Notes: generated by a model from the sequence alone, not told the origin. Numbered from the stretch's first letter, positions 1 through 12,508 are shown. The stretch is 64,000 nucleotides of DNA from Pyrocephalus nanus (GCA_038380795.1 CM076277.1:3191501-3255500), one strand, 5' to 3'. Program-made: numbers and translations.

Positions 1-2589
1 GAAAGGGGAAGGGACCCTCAGAGCAAAGTGCCCAAATTCCCATGAACTCTGGCAATGAAGTCAAACAAACACCATCAAATGCCTTTCTCTGCAGATGACA
101 AACTCCAAGCCAAAGAACAGGCAAGACCCCATCTCGTGCCACGGGAGGTGACTTTTCCTGGCACCAATGGACAAGCACGTGGATGCTGCCAACCCCATTT
201 AGAGGGAGAGTCCCAAGAACATCAGGGTTAATGGATACCAAGCTGTGCCTCCACAACTGCACCTCTCCATGGGACATGCTACTGTGTTTTTGGGTCCAAG
301 CAAAAGATAAAAGGGCAGAAAACACCCCCTGAAATGTAGTTTTTCACAGAGAATTTACTTAAAAATGTAATTCTTTTACTACATCTCTTCCAGAGGAGCC
401 AGACTCACTCTGGCTTGTTATTTTTGCACTACAACATTATTTTCAAACCTGTAAACGTGCCCAGAGGTCACATGGGTCCCATGTTAGCAAGATGAAAATG
501 AGTAAGAAAAATAAATGCAGGCAGCAAGTTGGGACAGACCCCAAAGCAGCTGTGGGATCTCTGGCTCTGAGCAAACATGGAGAACAAATGTTTGCTAACT
601 GGGAAGGACCCAGTGGAAAGAAACACAACCTCCTGCCAAGATCCCAGGAAGGTGTTACTTTTTCATGGATGGCACTGCCAGCTTGTACAATTTATTATGA
701 ATCTCATCACATCCTCTTATTTCCTGAGAGCCACGAGCCGAGAAGAAAACCTCAACTCTGTAAGAAATATGTTGGCAGGACTCATGCCAGAATGGCTTCT
801 ATACCTGTAAGATCTCTGAAACCTTCCAAACTTTTTATATATTATAATTTTAATTTATGTGTGGTGGTTTGTTTGTTTGTGTTTTTTGTTTGTCGGTTGG
901 TTTTGGTTTTGTGGGGTTTTTTTGGTGGTTTTTTTTTGAGGGGTCTTACCTAAATTTTTACATTCACTGTTGGCAATAGAGCAGAGCACCTTAACTGCAA
1001 ATCCACTCAGAAGCTGGAGCTGGAAAAAGTGTCCTGTTAATACAAATCCAGCAGTAACTAACTATCTTCAAGGAGATACTGAGTGACCAGTTAAGAACAA
1101 ACTGGATGCTTCCAATGATTCCTACTGCTCAGAGCTATAAGCACTTGCCTCCCAGTTTTATCTCCTTGTGCCAGGACACAGAAGGTTTCAAAAAAAAGAA
1201 AAATCATCTTGGATGCCTTCCCTGGAGGAGTCTGGGGCTCCTACCTGGGAATCTCAGCTCCTAAGAGGAGATGGGAAAACACTTCAGGAGATGCCTGGGA
1301 AGAGTCTCAGGTGGATTCTGGAGCAGAAATTTGCCTCCAAAAGAGAAAACAACATCTTGGACCAAAATAATTGCAGCCCATGGGTTGCTAGGCTTCATTC
1401 AGCTGCCTCTGATGGCACCCTGCCCAGCATTGGGAAACATAACTCTTCTTTAGAAAGTGCTACAGAAGTAGTTTTGTCCACAATTCATTTTTATCAGCAT
1501 TATTTGAGTGGCAGGACCACATTCTACCCTAAAGCGCAGTTTGGCCACGGTACTTCCAGCCCTGCATCCTGTTCCTTCCCACCAGGCTCAGCCCTAGGGG
1601 TGTGCTGGGCACCCAACTCCAAACCCAGGGGTCCTGGCTCTGGCCAGGATCCTCTTTCCCAGTGCAATCTCTGCCTAATCCCTGGGATGTGAACTGCTCC
1701 CTCCAGCCCTGCCCCTGGCAGCACTGCCGGCTGAGCGGCCGCCTCGATTCCCTCCAGGAGCAATTTAGCATCACGCCTCTTCAGGGAATACATGGCTGAG
1801 GTTGGCCTAATCTCTTTAACTGCAGTTTCCCCATTAAGGTCTTTACACAACCTCTGGCCCGAAGTGATCTACTTAGCATTATTTATTTGTCTGCTGAAAT
1901 GCTTGGATGGCCCCTCGGCTGATCCTGTCAGAAAGGGTCAGGAGTTCAGCACTGAGATTTACGGCTCCCCCCAGGACCTCCCTGCGAGGGAAGCTCGGCA
2001 TCTCCACCCCGGCTCTACCCTGGGATTTGCTTCAGGACAAATGCCATTAGCAGGGAGCACGACCCCACAGCAGGTGTCAGTGGCAGAACACGGGCCTTGG
2101 AATCCACAAGAGCCACCGGGGTTTAAGCGGCTGAGTTTTCTGCAAACAGTCAATATTCTCATGTATTATTCCAGGGTAAATTCAGATGGATGTAGCTGAA
2201 GCCTTAAGGTTTGAAACCTTAGAGTAAAAAGCGGTTTGTTTGGTTGATTTCTTTATGTGAAGAACAACTTACAAGCAGGGGAAAAGCCCAATAGCAGTTG
2301 TTTCTCAAATGCACCAGGAGCAGGAAACCTGCAGAGCTGGTGGTGCCAAGGGCTGCCCAAGGCATGGTAGAGGCTGTCAAGAAACTAAAACCAGGTGGGA
2401 AGGACAGGAACGATCAGACTGGAAACCACTGGAGTGAGCATTCAGCAGTTGCCAAATTGGACCATCTTCCTTGGAAAGATGCATCTGAGCAGCTCTCACA
2501 CTGGGATGGCCAGCAGGAAAACATGTCAAACAAACCAAGAAAATTTTAAGGAACCTCCATGACCAAGGGACTCTCACCCACCTGCTCTA
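1..2589. other. Intronic stretch without recognised gene
   Basis: Moderate GC sequence with one T/G-rich tract (857-942). Open frames of up to 174 codons occur on both strands, but none has a recognisable domain, codon bias or exon signals. Confidence 0.6.
857..942. repeat. T/G low-complexity tract with (GTTT)n
   Basis: GTTTGTTTGTTTG-type units merging into TTGGTTTTGGTTTTG and runs of T. There is no gene. Confidence 0.85.
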
Positions 2590-3085
2590 AAGCAATGAGA
2601 GGGAACTTCGGGCATCTCATGACAAGGAAGACTTTGAGGGGCTGGAGCGTGTCCAGGGAAGGGAACAGAGCTGGGGAAGGGGCTGGAGCAGCAGGAGGGG
2701 CTGAGGGGGCTGGGGGGGCTCAGCCTGGAGAAAAGGAGGCTCAGGAGGAACCTTGCTCTCTAGAACTCCCTGACAGGAGGGGGGAACCAGGGGGAGGGTC
2801 GGACTCTGCTCCCAGGGAACAAGGGACAGGATGAGAGGAAATAGCCTCAAGTTGCACCAGGGGAGGTTTAGATTGGATATGAGGGAAAATTCCTTCCCTG
2901 ACAGGGTGGTCAGGCATTGGAAGGAGCTGCCCAGGGCAGTGGTGAAGTCACCATCCCTGGAGGGATTTAAAAGCTGTGTAGATATGGCACTTGGGGACAT
3001 GGTTTAGAAGTGGCCTTGGCAGTGCTGGGGAATGGTGGGACTTGATGATCTTAGAGGCCTTTTCCAAACTTAATGATTTGAAATG
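2590..3085 (+). mobile_element. CR1-type LINE fragment
   Basis: This is the 3' part of a CR1 element: a GGAGAAAAGGAGGCTCAGG-like block, a block with GGAGCTGCCCAGGGCAGTGG and CACCATCCCTGGAGG, and a tail with GACTTGATGATCTTAGAGG and TTTTCCAAACTTAATGATTTG. The AATGATTT-type ending differs from the ATTCTATG ending of most other copies here, so it belongs to a different CR1 subfamily. The copy is 5'-truncated and carries no coding potential. It lies antisense to TOX2. Confidence 0.85.
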
Positions 3086-3469
3086 TAATGCATAACCTTA
3101 TGCCTCCACTCCCAAACAGACAGGAGTGGGAAAGGGGAAGGTGCCAGACCAGCATGTCCAACTTTCTCTGTGTGAAAGCAGCTGGAGCAGCAACACACCA
3201 CCGAGGCACCACAGAGGGACCCTAGAGGAGGGATGTTGTGTCTCACAGCCCACTTTAGTGTTTGCTGAAGGGTCAAGGAGCACCTAGAAAAGGTGAAGTG
3301 ATCTCTCTGGTTGGACTTCCTCAAAAAACAGCTCTAAAACCCAAACCCCAGCTCATCACAGGACCCAGGGGAAGCTTCTCTTGCTCATAGACAGTGAAAA
3401 GATACCAAATTTGGGGGGTTTTAGCAAGTGGAGGATCATGGTCCACGATGCATCCGCACTAAAATCTAT

Positions 3470-4440
3470 CCAGTTCATAATAGAACTGATCTAGAAGGGT
3501 TCAGTTTATTAATGAGACAAAAATTATTCCGGCTAGCCAAACTAAAAGCGACTTTGAATAGCTTTGCATTAGGACTCCTGCAGCACTAAGTGGCACTGAG
3601 GAAATGGAAGATTAAATTCAATGTCAATAAATGCAAAGTAATGCACTGGAGAAAAGCAATCCCAACGATACAGACACGGCAATGGGCCTTAAAATAGCTG
3701 TTACTGTCCAGAAGAAAGAAACTGTTTTGGAGAGCTCATTTCCAGCTTTTGCTCAGTCATCATCAGCTGCCAAAACTGCCATTCAAAAGAAGTTTTAGAA
3801 GCAATTAGGAAAAGAGCAAAGAATAAAAGATCAAGTACTATTGTACCATCTGTACAGTTAGAAGAAGGAGAGAGGGTAATTACAGGGGGAATCCAGGGTG
3901 TGGAATGTTGTACATGGATGTGGAAAAAGGGGTAATAGAGTGATAGAAGAGTGACAGAGGGACTCAGTAAAGATGTACATGAAGTCATGAGATGAGAAGA
4001 GGGAATGGCTTTTCTCTGCTTCTCACAGCCTAAAACCAAGGAGGCAGACACTGAAATCATGAGCAAATGGAATTAAACACCTTACAGAGAAGTTCTTTAT
4101 ACTGGGCCCAACAAGAAAACCTCTTGCTGCAGGATGCTGTGGATCCTGGAAGGATCCAGAATAACAACTGGACAAATAAGAAATGAATAGTAAATTCAAC
4201 CCCCTACCTGTGGGCTGCTGGAAGCTCTGTGGGTAGGTACAATCTCATTGGACATCAGGAAAAACATTTCCCAGCGTGTGGGTGGTCAAACATTAAACCA
4301 CAAGGCTGTGGGATTTCATCCCCTGAAGATACTCAGGGCTCAGCTGGACCAGGTGCTGCACAACCCCATCTGGGTGGCCCAGCTTTGCCTGGGGGCTTGG
4401 GACACACAGATGTCCCTCATGACTGGCAATATTTGGGGTT
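3470..4440 (+). mobile_element. Old, degenerate CR1-like LINE with reverse-transcriptase remnant
   Basis: Around 3604-3680 the plus strand translates as KWKIKFNVNKCKVMHW, which matches the conserved W-M-FN-KC-VMH stretch in the C-terminal part of CR1/L3-type reverse transcriptases. The DNA after it (GCTGTTACTGTCCAG, then GCAATTAGGAAAAGAGCAAAG) follows the usual order of ancient amniote CR1 copies. At 4230-4440 a degraded 3' region (GGTGGTCAAACATTAAACC, later GATACTCAGGGCTCAGCTGG) looks like the end of the same copy. The copy is much more diverged than the other CR1 fragments and is a broken relic. Confidence 0.65.
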
Positions 4441-6759
4441 TGGGTATTTCTGTGATACGTGGTCATGTGGTGCTCACCCAGGCAGCCACACAGACTCCCA
4501 CTCCAAGAGCATCTCCAGCATCCCCCTTCATTCTCCTGTGCTTGAGGCTGGAGAGATCTCAAATGCCACCAGTATTCGAGTGACAGCATTCATTTATCTA
4601 AGAGACTGGCTGGTTTTCTGTGAACACTGCACACAAAATTATTGTTATTACATTATTTGGAGGGGAATGAGGACTTAAAACTCATTTACTTGGATCTTTC
4701 AGAGCCTGCAAAGGAGTTCAAGCTCTTCACATACACACACACAAAATATCTGTCCCCTGAAAGCTACAGGGAGCAGCAGAATTTAGTCTTAAGACTGACA
4801 TGGAAATAGATTAATTTTTTTTCCCATTTCATATTCTAATTACAATTCTTCTCCCCCTACTATTTTCTGTTCTCATTACAGTCTTAAAATTGCTCTGCAA
4901 ATTCTGTACCTTATTCTGCTCTTCCTACCATCTTTGTCATGGAAATGAGAAACAGAATGTATAAGCATGAAAATATTGCCGAGATCAAAATTCTGCTTAA
5001 CCCTTTCATGTCCAACTCTGAAAAGAAGAGAAAGCAGCCCAGACCAGCTCATCCTCCATCCAGCCTCCTCTCCTCCACCCAGCTGCAGTGAGGAGAACGA
5101 TGCTCGGAGAAAGGATGATTAATTTAAAGGCCAAAGTTGCTCACACTTACACCTCTGCTGTGCGTGGAGGAGGGGTTGGGGTTTTCAGCTTAGCAAGTTT
5201 TGCCCCTGAGGGCAGATCTTAATCGAATACCTTCTGACTGTGTTCAGATGATTGTGTTTAGCTTTTAGCCTGATGTAACGCTGCCAGGGAGAGGTGCTGC
5301 TGGTGCTTCAAGCAGCCACAGAGCGCTCAGGAGATCTCCATCCTCCTCTTCCACAGCAGCTGCAGCTCTGGCCAAACCAGACCCTTTCAGATTTCTCTCC
5401 AAGTTTGGGCATGGAGAAGGGAAACAGGCTGCTGGGAGGTGAGCAGCACCCCCTGCTCTCACCCAGGACCTCCCCAGCCCTGCTCTGACCAGCTCAACGC
5501 TGTTTATTTTGCAGCGGTGTCGCTGCACGGCTCGGGCATGTACATCACTTCCTTTTTGAAACCGAACAACAAGCACATCCTGAGTTGTTTATCACAGGTG
5601 TTCGAGGAGTTTATCTGCAAAAATATAAACACCAGGCCCTTGCTGAGCTGGTCCTTCACCCTTCAGCAGCTGAAGGAGCAGGAGAGCTGAGGGCACCCCT
5701 GTTGGGGAGGGAAGAGGGTACAGGGATGCAGCACATTCCTGGCACTGGCCAGGTGTGTCTGAAATAAATACAGTAAGTGTTAATGAGAATTAACTGCACT
5801 GCCTGCTCCACCAGCAACACTTGTAATTCGCAGGAAACTGAGGCAGAAAACATACAGAGATCTAAGAGAAGCCACGGAGGCTCTGTGCTAGAACAGTGCC
5901 AGCGTCAAAGGCACCGAGGAACATTGTTTTCTGCAAGATAAAACCTCGGGGCTGAGATAAAAATAGAGCTTATACCTGTCTGCCTCAGAAACAGCTACAA
6001 GCAAGGCTCCGCTCTGGGAGTCTTTTATGGAGATGCTGATTCCGTCAGCAGAGCAACAGCCCTGGCTACAACCAGAGGTACCACCGGAGAGGGATTACAG
6101 GCAGCCACTGGAACAGCCGAGGAGACAGGGGAGCAGCTGGGGATAAACAAACCTGGAGCAGGGACGTTTTCCCACCTATAACTCTGCCCCCTTTGCCTAG
6201 GGAGCGTGCAGGGACCCATCGTGTGCTCAGGCACACAGCCAGAGCGAATTCCTGGCTGGAATAAAAGCAGTTCCTCAGGGATTGAAGGCGGCAGCTGCCG
6301 CCACACGCCGGGTGATGCCGGGCCTGACGTACACGTGGGGAGGGAATGGGTTTGGAGGTCTCTATTTGTCTTCTCCCAACTGCAAAGCAAATAAATAACC
6401 GAGCACGGCAGGGCACGTTGTGGTGAGGAACGGAGCTGTCAGAGGAGCCAGGGGGAGAAGGCTCAGGGCTGTTCAGTTTCTAAGACCGTGTGTTACGTTT
6501 CTGATCCCGACACCCTGCTGACAGCTGGGCAGGTTAACAACCCGGCTCCCACGCACCTCCTAACTCACTCCAATAATTCATAAAATCACTCATGCCACTC
6601 AGCTGACAGTCACAAAGGGAAATAGCAACTTTAATTCGCTCTACAGCCCCTCTCCTTTCAGCACAGCCTGCCTGGAAGCACTGCCCAGGGCAGACACTAT
6701 TCTGCTATTCAGGCACAAGTATTTTGCTAATTACTTCCCCCCCCTCTAAATTCTCTCAT
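4441..6759. other. Intronic stretch, mostly single-copy
   Basis: Contains the terminal-exon-like structure at 5515-5768, two GATA-type motifs at 5935-5960 and a mildly CpG-rich segment at about 6280-6350. No CR1 is seen. Confidence 0.6.
5515..5690 (+). other. Terminal-exon-like open frame (uncertain)
   Basis: A pyrimidine-rich stretch ending TTTATTTTGCAG at 5514 is followed by a frame reading AVSLHGSGMYITSFLKPNNK and then about 40 more residues to a TGA at 5690. AATAAA occurs at 5763-5768. This is the arrangement of a last exon, on the strand opposite TOX2. I do not recognise the peptide. No matching upstream exon or promoter was found, so a conserved non-coding element or chance is as likely. 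Confidence 0.2.
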
Positions 6760-7265
6760 GAGACCCCACCCGGAGCACTGGGTCCAGGTGGGGGGTACAA
6801 AGCACAAGAAAGACATGGACCTGTTGGAAGGAGTCCAGAGGAGGCCATGGAGATGCTCCAAGGGCTGGAGCCCCTCTGCTCTGGAGCCAGGCTGGCAGAG
6901 CTGGGGGGGTTCACCTGGAGAAGAGAAGGCTCCAGGGAGACCTGAGAGACCCTTCCAGTTACTGAAGGGGGCTTATAAAAAAGATGAAGAGTGACTTTTA
7001 CACAGGCAGAGACGGATAGGACATGGGGCAATAGTTTTAAGCTAAAGGAGGGTAGTTTTTTATTAGATATTAGGAGGAAACTCTTCACTCAGAGGGAGGT
7101 GAGGCCCTGGCACAGGTTGCCCAGAGAAGCTGTGGCTGCCCCATCCCTGGAAGTGTCCAAGGACAGGTTGGACAGGGCTCTGAGCAACCTGGGCTAGTGG
7201 AAGGTGTCCCTGCCCATGGCAGGGGGTTTGGAGCTTTAAGGTCCCTTCCAACCCAAATCTTTTTC
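6760..7265 (+). mobile_element. CR1 LINE fragment, long 3' segment
   Basis: The segment starts with the block ACCCGGAGCACTGGGTCCAGG and continues through CTCTGCTCTGGAGCCAGGCTG, GGCACAGGTTGCCCAGAGAAG, CCATCCCTGGAAGTGTCCAAGG and AAGGTCCCTTCCAACCCAAA. This is the standard order of a bird CR1 3' region. Open frames here on either strand, such as those at 6756-7088, are translations of this repeat and not genes. Confidence 0.92.
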
Positions 7266-8610
7266 CAAGCAGAAGTACCTCTCTGCCCCCCAGAATTCAA
7301 GATCAGGTGTATTTTTTTTCTGTTGCAAAGCATAAGGGAGAAGAATAATCAATTTTCAAGACAATGGGGAGCGTTATGCAAAAACACCTGGCTGGGAGGG
7401 AAAAAAAAATAAATCAGAGACCTTTCATGCCAGTCATTTAGAAAATAGTTTCCAACACACAGATATTTGGCACCAGTAAAAACCTGCTTTCTGTGGTTCT
7501 GCACTCCACTTTGTATGCAAATGTACCCTTGCAGCGGTGCATAGTATGACTTGCAAAAATAAAAAAAGGGCTGACAAAGTAAAATCCATTTCACAGTCTC
7601 ACCTTACATGCTTAGACATGTTTAAGAGTCTGAAAAAGCAAAACTAATGAAAAATAAGATATCTTTTAAAGCCAAAACCAAAAAAAAATCCAATCCCCAA
7701 ACAAGGGCAATAGGAAGACAATTTCTGAAATTACAAGGTCATGTTGGATGGGGCGACCTGATCCAGAGGAAGGTGTCTCTGCTCTTGGTGGGGATGCCCT
7801 GACGGTGTGCTTCCATGTCCCTGAGAAAGGCAAAATCCTGGGAAGCAGTGGCTGCAGAAGGTCGGGAGCAGGGTGGGGAAGGTGCAGATGGACAACGTGC
7901 ACAGGCAGAGAGGCTGGAGCTGGAACCCACAGGCTGGGAGGTGATGGGGAGACAGCCCAGAGCTGTGCAGGGGCTGCACACACCGAGCTGCAAACTCAGC
8001 AGCAGCGCCGTAACTTCACACGCCGGGGGCCCAGGGCACACAAACCCAGGGCGTTACAGGAGCTGCAGCTCAGCAAGGTTTCACACGGGCAGCAGCATCA
8101 CAGGGGAAAGGTGCCTCCTCAGACAGCACCACCACATCCTTGCAGGGCCTGTCTGGTGAAGTGCTGAGTTAGGTTTGTCACACGAAGCTGCTGGCCTGCG
8201 TTTCCAGGGGGTTGTGCATCTCACAGCCCCCACCACCCCATCGCCCTGACCTGCATTCTCTCGGTCCACGTGTTGGACCCCAAGCTGGCACCACTTCATT
8301 CCCAACCTCAGCTACTGAGTATGAAAAAAAAAACCCCAAACCCAAACAATCTCTCTCAAGCACTTCCAATTTAAGCTGTTTTCTTTTTTTTGCTGCTACC
8401 TCTCTCTGCTCATTTTATATCTTTCCATCAGATTTTACTGCCACGTAACCTTTTCATTAGGGCAAAAGGTATTTTGTACTTGCTACAGCCAAGTTGGCCT
8501 CAGGTTTACTTGTTAAATATCTCCCTTAGTGCTGAAAATTCTCAACATCTTGAAAAAAAAGTTAAAAACTCATCAAAATTAATGAAACTCATCAGAAAGA
8601 AGCATCTCTG

Positions 8611-8696
8611 ATTATTATTATTATGCCCTTGCCTCACTGTAAATAATTGAATAACGATATTATTATTACTACTATTATTATTATTACTATTATTAA
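8611..8696. repeat. (ATT)n-rich microsatellite
   Basis: Two blocks of ATT/TTA trinucleotides at 8611-8624 and 8658-8696, with occasional ACT interruptions. Confidence 0.9.
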
Positions 8697-8849
8697 CCCT
8701 AACAAGAAGTTTAAAGCCTGCTGATGAGAAAGAGAAAAGAGCAGCTTTGCCTGACTAATTAATGACTTAAATAAAAATAAACAAAGAGAGTCTTCCTGAT
8801 TTTAGCAAAGTCCTGCCTTTTTCCAAGCAGTTAAAAGCAAGACTGACAG

Positions 8850-8995
8850 CTTTATAGATAGGGAAATGGGCAGATAAGATAAACACGCACAATACAAACT
8901 TGTCCAAAGCTTTTACAGTCTTTCTCTGCACCACTTCCAGCTCATTAAATTACAGTATTACTATAGATTTGCAGCAAAATTATCTTTTATCTCGT
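8850..8995. promoter_or_regulatory. GATA-motif cluster, candidate enhancer
   Basis: Within about 145 bp of repeat-free, AT-rich DNA there are AGATAG near 8856, AGATAAGATAAA at 8872-8883 and TTATCTTTTATCT at 8980-8992. GATA factors bind (A/T)GATA(A/G). Enhancer activity is inference from motif density only. Confidence 0.3.
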
Positions 8996-9365
8996 CTTCT
9001 TTTAAAGCTATTTGGCATTTGCTGGTATTTTCTATTATAAATCTAATTGCAGATTCCAAACAGACAAGGGCTCATTAAGCCTTAATTATGCACATGTTGT
9101 TTTCAACAAACATTTTCATTTGGACTGCTGTGAGCTGTAATTGTTCCGAAGGCACTGCAGCCTCCCATTACCCACTTCCCTGGGATGGCAAAAGCTACTT
9201 TCAAGTAGGTCACGGCTCAGCTGAACAAACCAGTTTGCAACCTGTGGAGTTTGGGTTGTGCTGCTCCGCTGGGAATGTCGGCAGGGCGGCATCACTGGAC
9301 ACCAGGGAGCGGGTGGGATGCCCCCTGGGATGGTACCTGCCTGCACCGAGCCTGCTTGTGGGGTT

Positions 9366-9562
9366 ATCATAGATTGGAAGAATGGTTTGGGTTGGAAGGG
9401 ACCTTTAAAGGCCCTCTGGTTCATACATTCATAGAATGGTCTGAGTTGGAAGGACCTTTAAAGGCCCTCTAGTTCACAGGTTCATAGGTTGATAGAATGG
9501 TTTGGGTTAGAAGGGACCTCTAAAGATCATCCATTTCCAACACCCCTGCCTTGGGCAGGTGG
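9366..9562 (-). mobile_element. Three tandem copies of a CR1 3' terminus
   Basis: The reverse complement of the CR1 tail (ATAGAATGGTTTGGGTTGG, then AAGGGACCTTTAAAGG on the plus strand) occurs three times in a row, at about 9366-9420, 9421-9479 and 9480-9562, with a period near 60 bp. Only the outermost 3' piece of the element is repeated. This suggests local tandem duplication after one insertion rather than three insertions. Confidence 0.8.
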
Positions 9563-9689
9563 AGGGAAGCAGTGGGGAGCCCTGGGCATGGGATGGGAAA
9601 CAGGATGAATGCCCTCTCTTCACAGGGAGTAAAGCCAGTGGGGGTGATGTGGCAACAGCATGCTGAGGTGCTGCTTGCCTTTGGCTGTG

Positions 9690-9895
9690 GGTGGGAGGCT
9701 GCTTGGGAGCTGCTCCTGGGAACAGGCTGCCCGGGGCAGTGGTGGAGTCACCATCCCTGGAAGTGCTAAAAAAACGAGGAGATGTGGCACTTTGCAATAT
9801 GGCTCAGTGGGCACGGTGGTTTTTGACTGATGGTTGTACTTGATGATCCTAGAGGTCTTTTCCAACCTTAATGATTCCATGATTTGGGCACCTCT
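9690..9895 (+). mobile_element. CR1 LINE 3' fragment
   Basis: The blocks GAACAGGCTGCCCGGGGCAG, CACCATCCCTGGAAGTG and GACTTGATGATCCTAGAGG-like sequence, with the ending TTTCCAACCTTAATGATTCC, identify a CR1 3' end of the same subfamily type as the copy near 3 kb. It is in the opposite orientation to the tandem CR1 tails just to its left. Confidence 0.82.
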
Positions 9896-11913
9896 GTGGA
9901 TGTTGCCAGCTCAGCCCAGCATGTGGTTGGTTCTGCTGACACCTGGGCTCCAGCCCAGCCCCAGCCCCAGGTCCTCATCCAGCCACATCCCACAGCATCA
10001 CCACAAGCACCACAGGACAAAAACGTTCCAGTCCTCCCCAAACCCAGGGTTTGGGTGGTGGGGAGCCCTCTGTACTTCTCGCTGGAGCCACAGTTATGTT
10101 TGCCCTCCAAAATAAGTAACCCACACCAACAGCTGAGCTTTTATTAGAAGCTCAAGCTTCCTCCTAACAGCAACAAAATATGCATTTTCTCAGATTGCAA
10201 GATGTTACCAGGGCAGACATGAGCTGCATGATGACATCAAGGTTCTGGGTCCTTCCAGCCTTGGTCCTTCCAACTTCACTCATGCCCGTGACAACCAGGC
10301 CAGGTCAGTGGCTCTGCCCCATCCCATCTCCTCAGTGATGAGAGTCACCACATGCAAACCTCACCAGCTTCCCCTGAGCCTCTTCAGGGGTCAAAAAGCT
10401 CCTAATAAATAAATTCCTAATTAAGGGTTAGGGCTCCAAGGGTGAATGCTCCAGGCTTGCAAATTCCAGGCTTCTGCTGGATCTAGGAGCTTTCAAGGTT
10501 TGAGCATCACTGCAAACAGCACAGTGCCAGTGTTGTAAATTCTACCCTAAACTCCTGCAGGCCAGGTATCCAACACACTATCTCTGGAGAGGAGAGGTGG
10601 CTAGAAGAGGCCTTGGCTCATTAAGAAAGTAGTATCCCCCTTGTTCATGTTTCTTTCTCTCTTCTCAGTGTAGGACATGACAAGTCATGCCCTGAGGACT
10701 CATGTTGCACTGTTAGAAGGAAAATGTGTCAGAGGAAGCATGAAAACTTATGGCCTTGCCTTTGAAAAAGACAACTTTTCAAGCAATAGTTTGACCTAGA
10801 AAGGTTTTCTAGGTCATTTTGACTTGGCATGTATATGTCTGACCTACTAAATCTACCACAATAAAATTACAGAGTTCATTTCAGTCTGTCAGTGTCAGAT
10901 CATTCATAAATTCAGATGCACTATTTACCAAACTGCTATTCATGTATTCACAAGGAAGGTCTTGCCAGGCTCCTTCTGTGGGGAAGGATTTTCCCTGTTC
11001 AACATCAGCTCACGCTGACAAAGGGAAAATGTAAAAACTTCCCCTGACAAGCTGAGTTTCCATCTTCCTCCCCTCACCCTCAGATCACAAAGGATTTATG
11101 GCTGTGCTACCCCTTCCAGGGCTATTGGAACTCCCCAAATACTGTATTTACCATGGGGAGGGGACCTCCCACGCCCTGGCTGTTGGGGTTTTATGGGTGC
11201 AGGCACTAATCAGCACGGCCACACTAATGAAGCAAAGGCAAACATCAGCCCCAGTTGAGATCCTTGTGCTCCAGCACTCTGCATCCCTCCTGTGAGGCCA
11301 CAGGCACAGCAGTGACACTGCAGATGCCACCAGAATGGCCCTGAGGAGCCCAACGGGGGCTTTACAAGAGGAAAAGCTCATGCTCAGCCTGCAGGACGCA
11401 CAGAGGAGTTGTGCTCGGTGGTGGTGGCTGCCAGTCACAATTCCCAACACCAAAGGGTTTTTTTTTTCTTAAATCCACTTTGTTAAATCCACTCTAATAT
11501 TTAGTAATTCTCGTACATAATCCGAGCAACGCCTGTTAAAGGGACGATTGTGAGGGGTATTATGGAATTCTGCTGTCCGTGATCGTGTGGGTTGTAGCTC
11601 CTGCATGGGCTTCATTCCCCCTCTCCAGGGGAGAAAACATCATCTGAAGAACCAAAGGGACTCCTTGCAAGCGGCCCTCCTCACCATGAGGCACTTTCCA
11701 CTGGCACAGGAATGCTGTGTATGGATCCACTGGATCCAGTTTACACCCACATAAGCAGGGTGTCAGCCCTGGGATGGATCCTGGCCCCAAGCACACTCTC
11801 AGCCAGCACCTTCAAACAGGGGTGGTAAGGCTTGGTACCATGAGAAGCCTGAGAACTGGGTACCCAGCCCCACTGCACACCCCCCAGCTTGCACCAGTGG
11901 GCTTGAACAGCAG

Positions 11914-11982
11914 GGACTGTCCCATAACTGGTGTGTTCATGGACTGTCCCATAACTGGAGTGCTCATGGACTGTCCCACTCC
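11914..11982. repeat. 27-bp minisatellite, about 2.6 copies
   Basis: Units start at 11914, 11941 and 11968, each with GGACTGTCCCATAACTGG (the last truncated as GGACTGTCCCACTCC). The period is 27 bp, a multiple of three, so open frames across it show a repeated peptide that is not evidence of a gene. Confidence 0.88.
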
Positions 11983-12471
11983 AGCCAAGCACCAGAAACA
12001 CTTCACCAGGCACTGCACAGAGTGACAAAACCCTTCTGGGCAGAGTTCATGCTCTTATTTTTGGGACTCTTGTCAAACCCAGGATGGCCCAGGTGACCAG
12101 GTATGCTGGCACAGCAGCTTCTCCCTCTTTCTTGGCTGCAATTTTTTCCTGAACCACAGGATCAAGAGTGTATCTCCAAAGGCTCATCCAGCTCCAGAAG
12201 GCCAGATCCACTGACCTAAGAGCTCACCAAGGAGCAATTATCTGCACAGTGCTGCCTTGGGCAAGAATATGCCCACAAGGTCAAGGTATGGGCAGGAGAA
12301 CCCATCTTTCCTTCCTTGCTATGAGTGGGAGGCAAGAGATCTCCTTATATGCCACCCCACAAGTGTCTGAATGTGGAAGTAGGGCTGTGCCAACAAGGAC
12401 AACCAGCAGAGCTGCATCTCATCCTGCTGCTTCCCAAACTGTTGTGATGCCCATCAAGGGCATATGAGGGA

Positions 12472-12508
12472 TGGGTACCACCTCACAGGACGGGTACCAC
12501 CTCACAGC
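12472..12508. repeat. Short tandem duplication
   Basis: GGGTACCACCTCACAG occurs twice in a row, separated by GAC. Confidence 0.75.

Larger units (their letters stand above)
7266..9365. other. Intronic stretch with AT-rich single-copy DNA
   Basis: Holds the ATT microsatellite and the GATA cluster. The part at 8880-9130 is AT-rich, repeat-free and full of homeodomain-type TAATT words, a profile often seen in conserved non-coding elements. Confidence 0.5.

Noticed and set aside
11714..12028. Frames with repeated peptide across 11914-11982
   Set aside because: The 27-bp minisatellite period is divisible by three, which creates apparent protein repeats.
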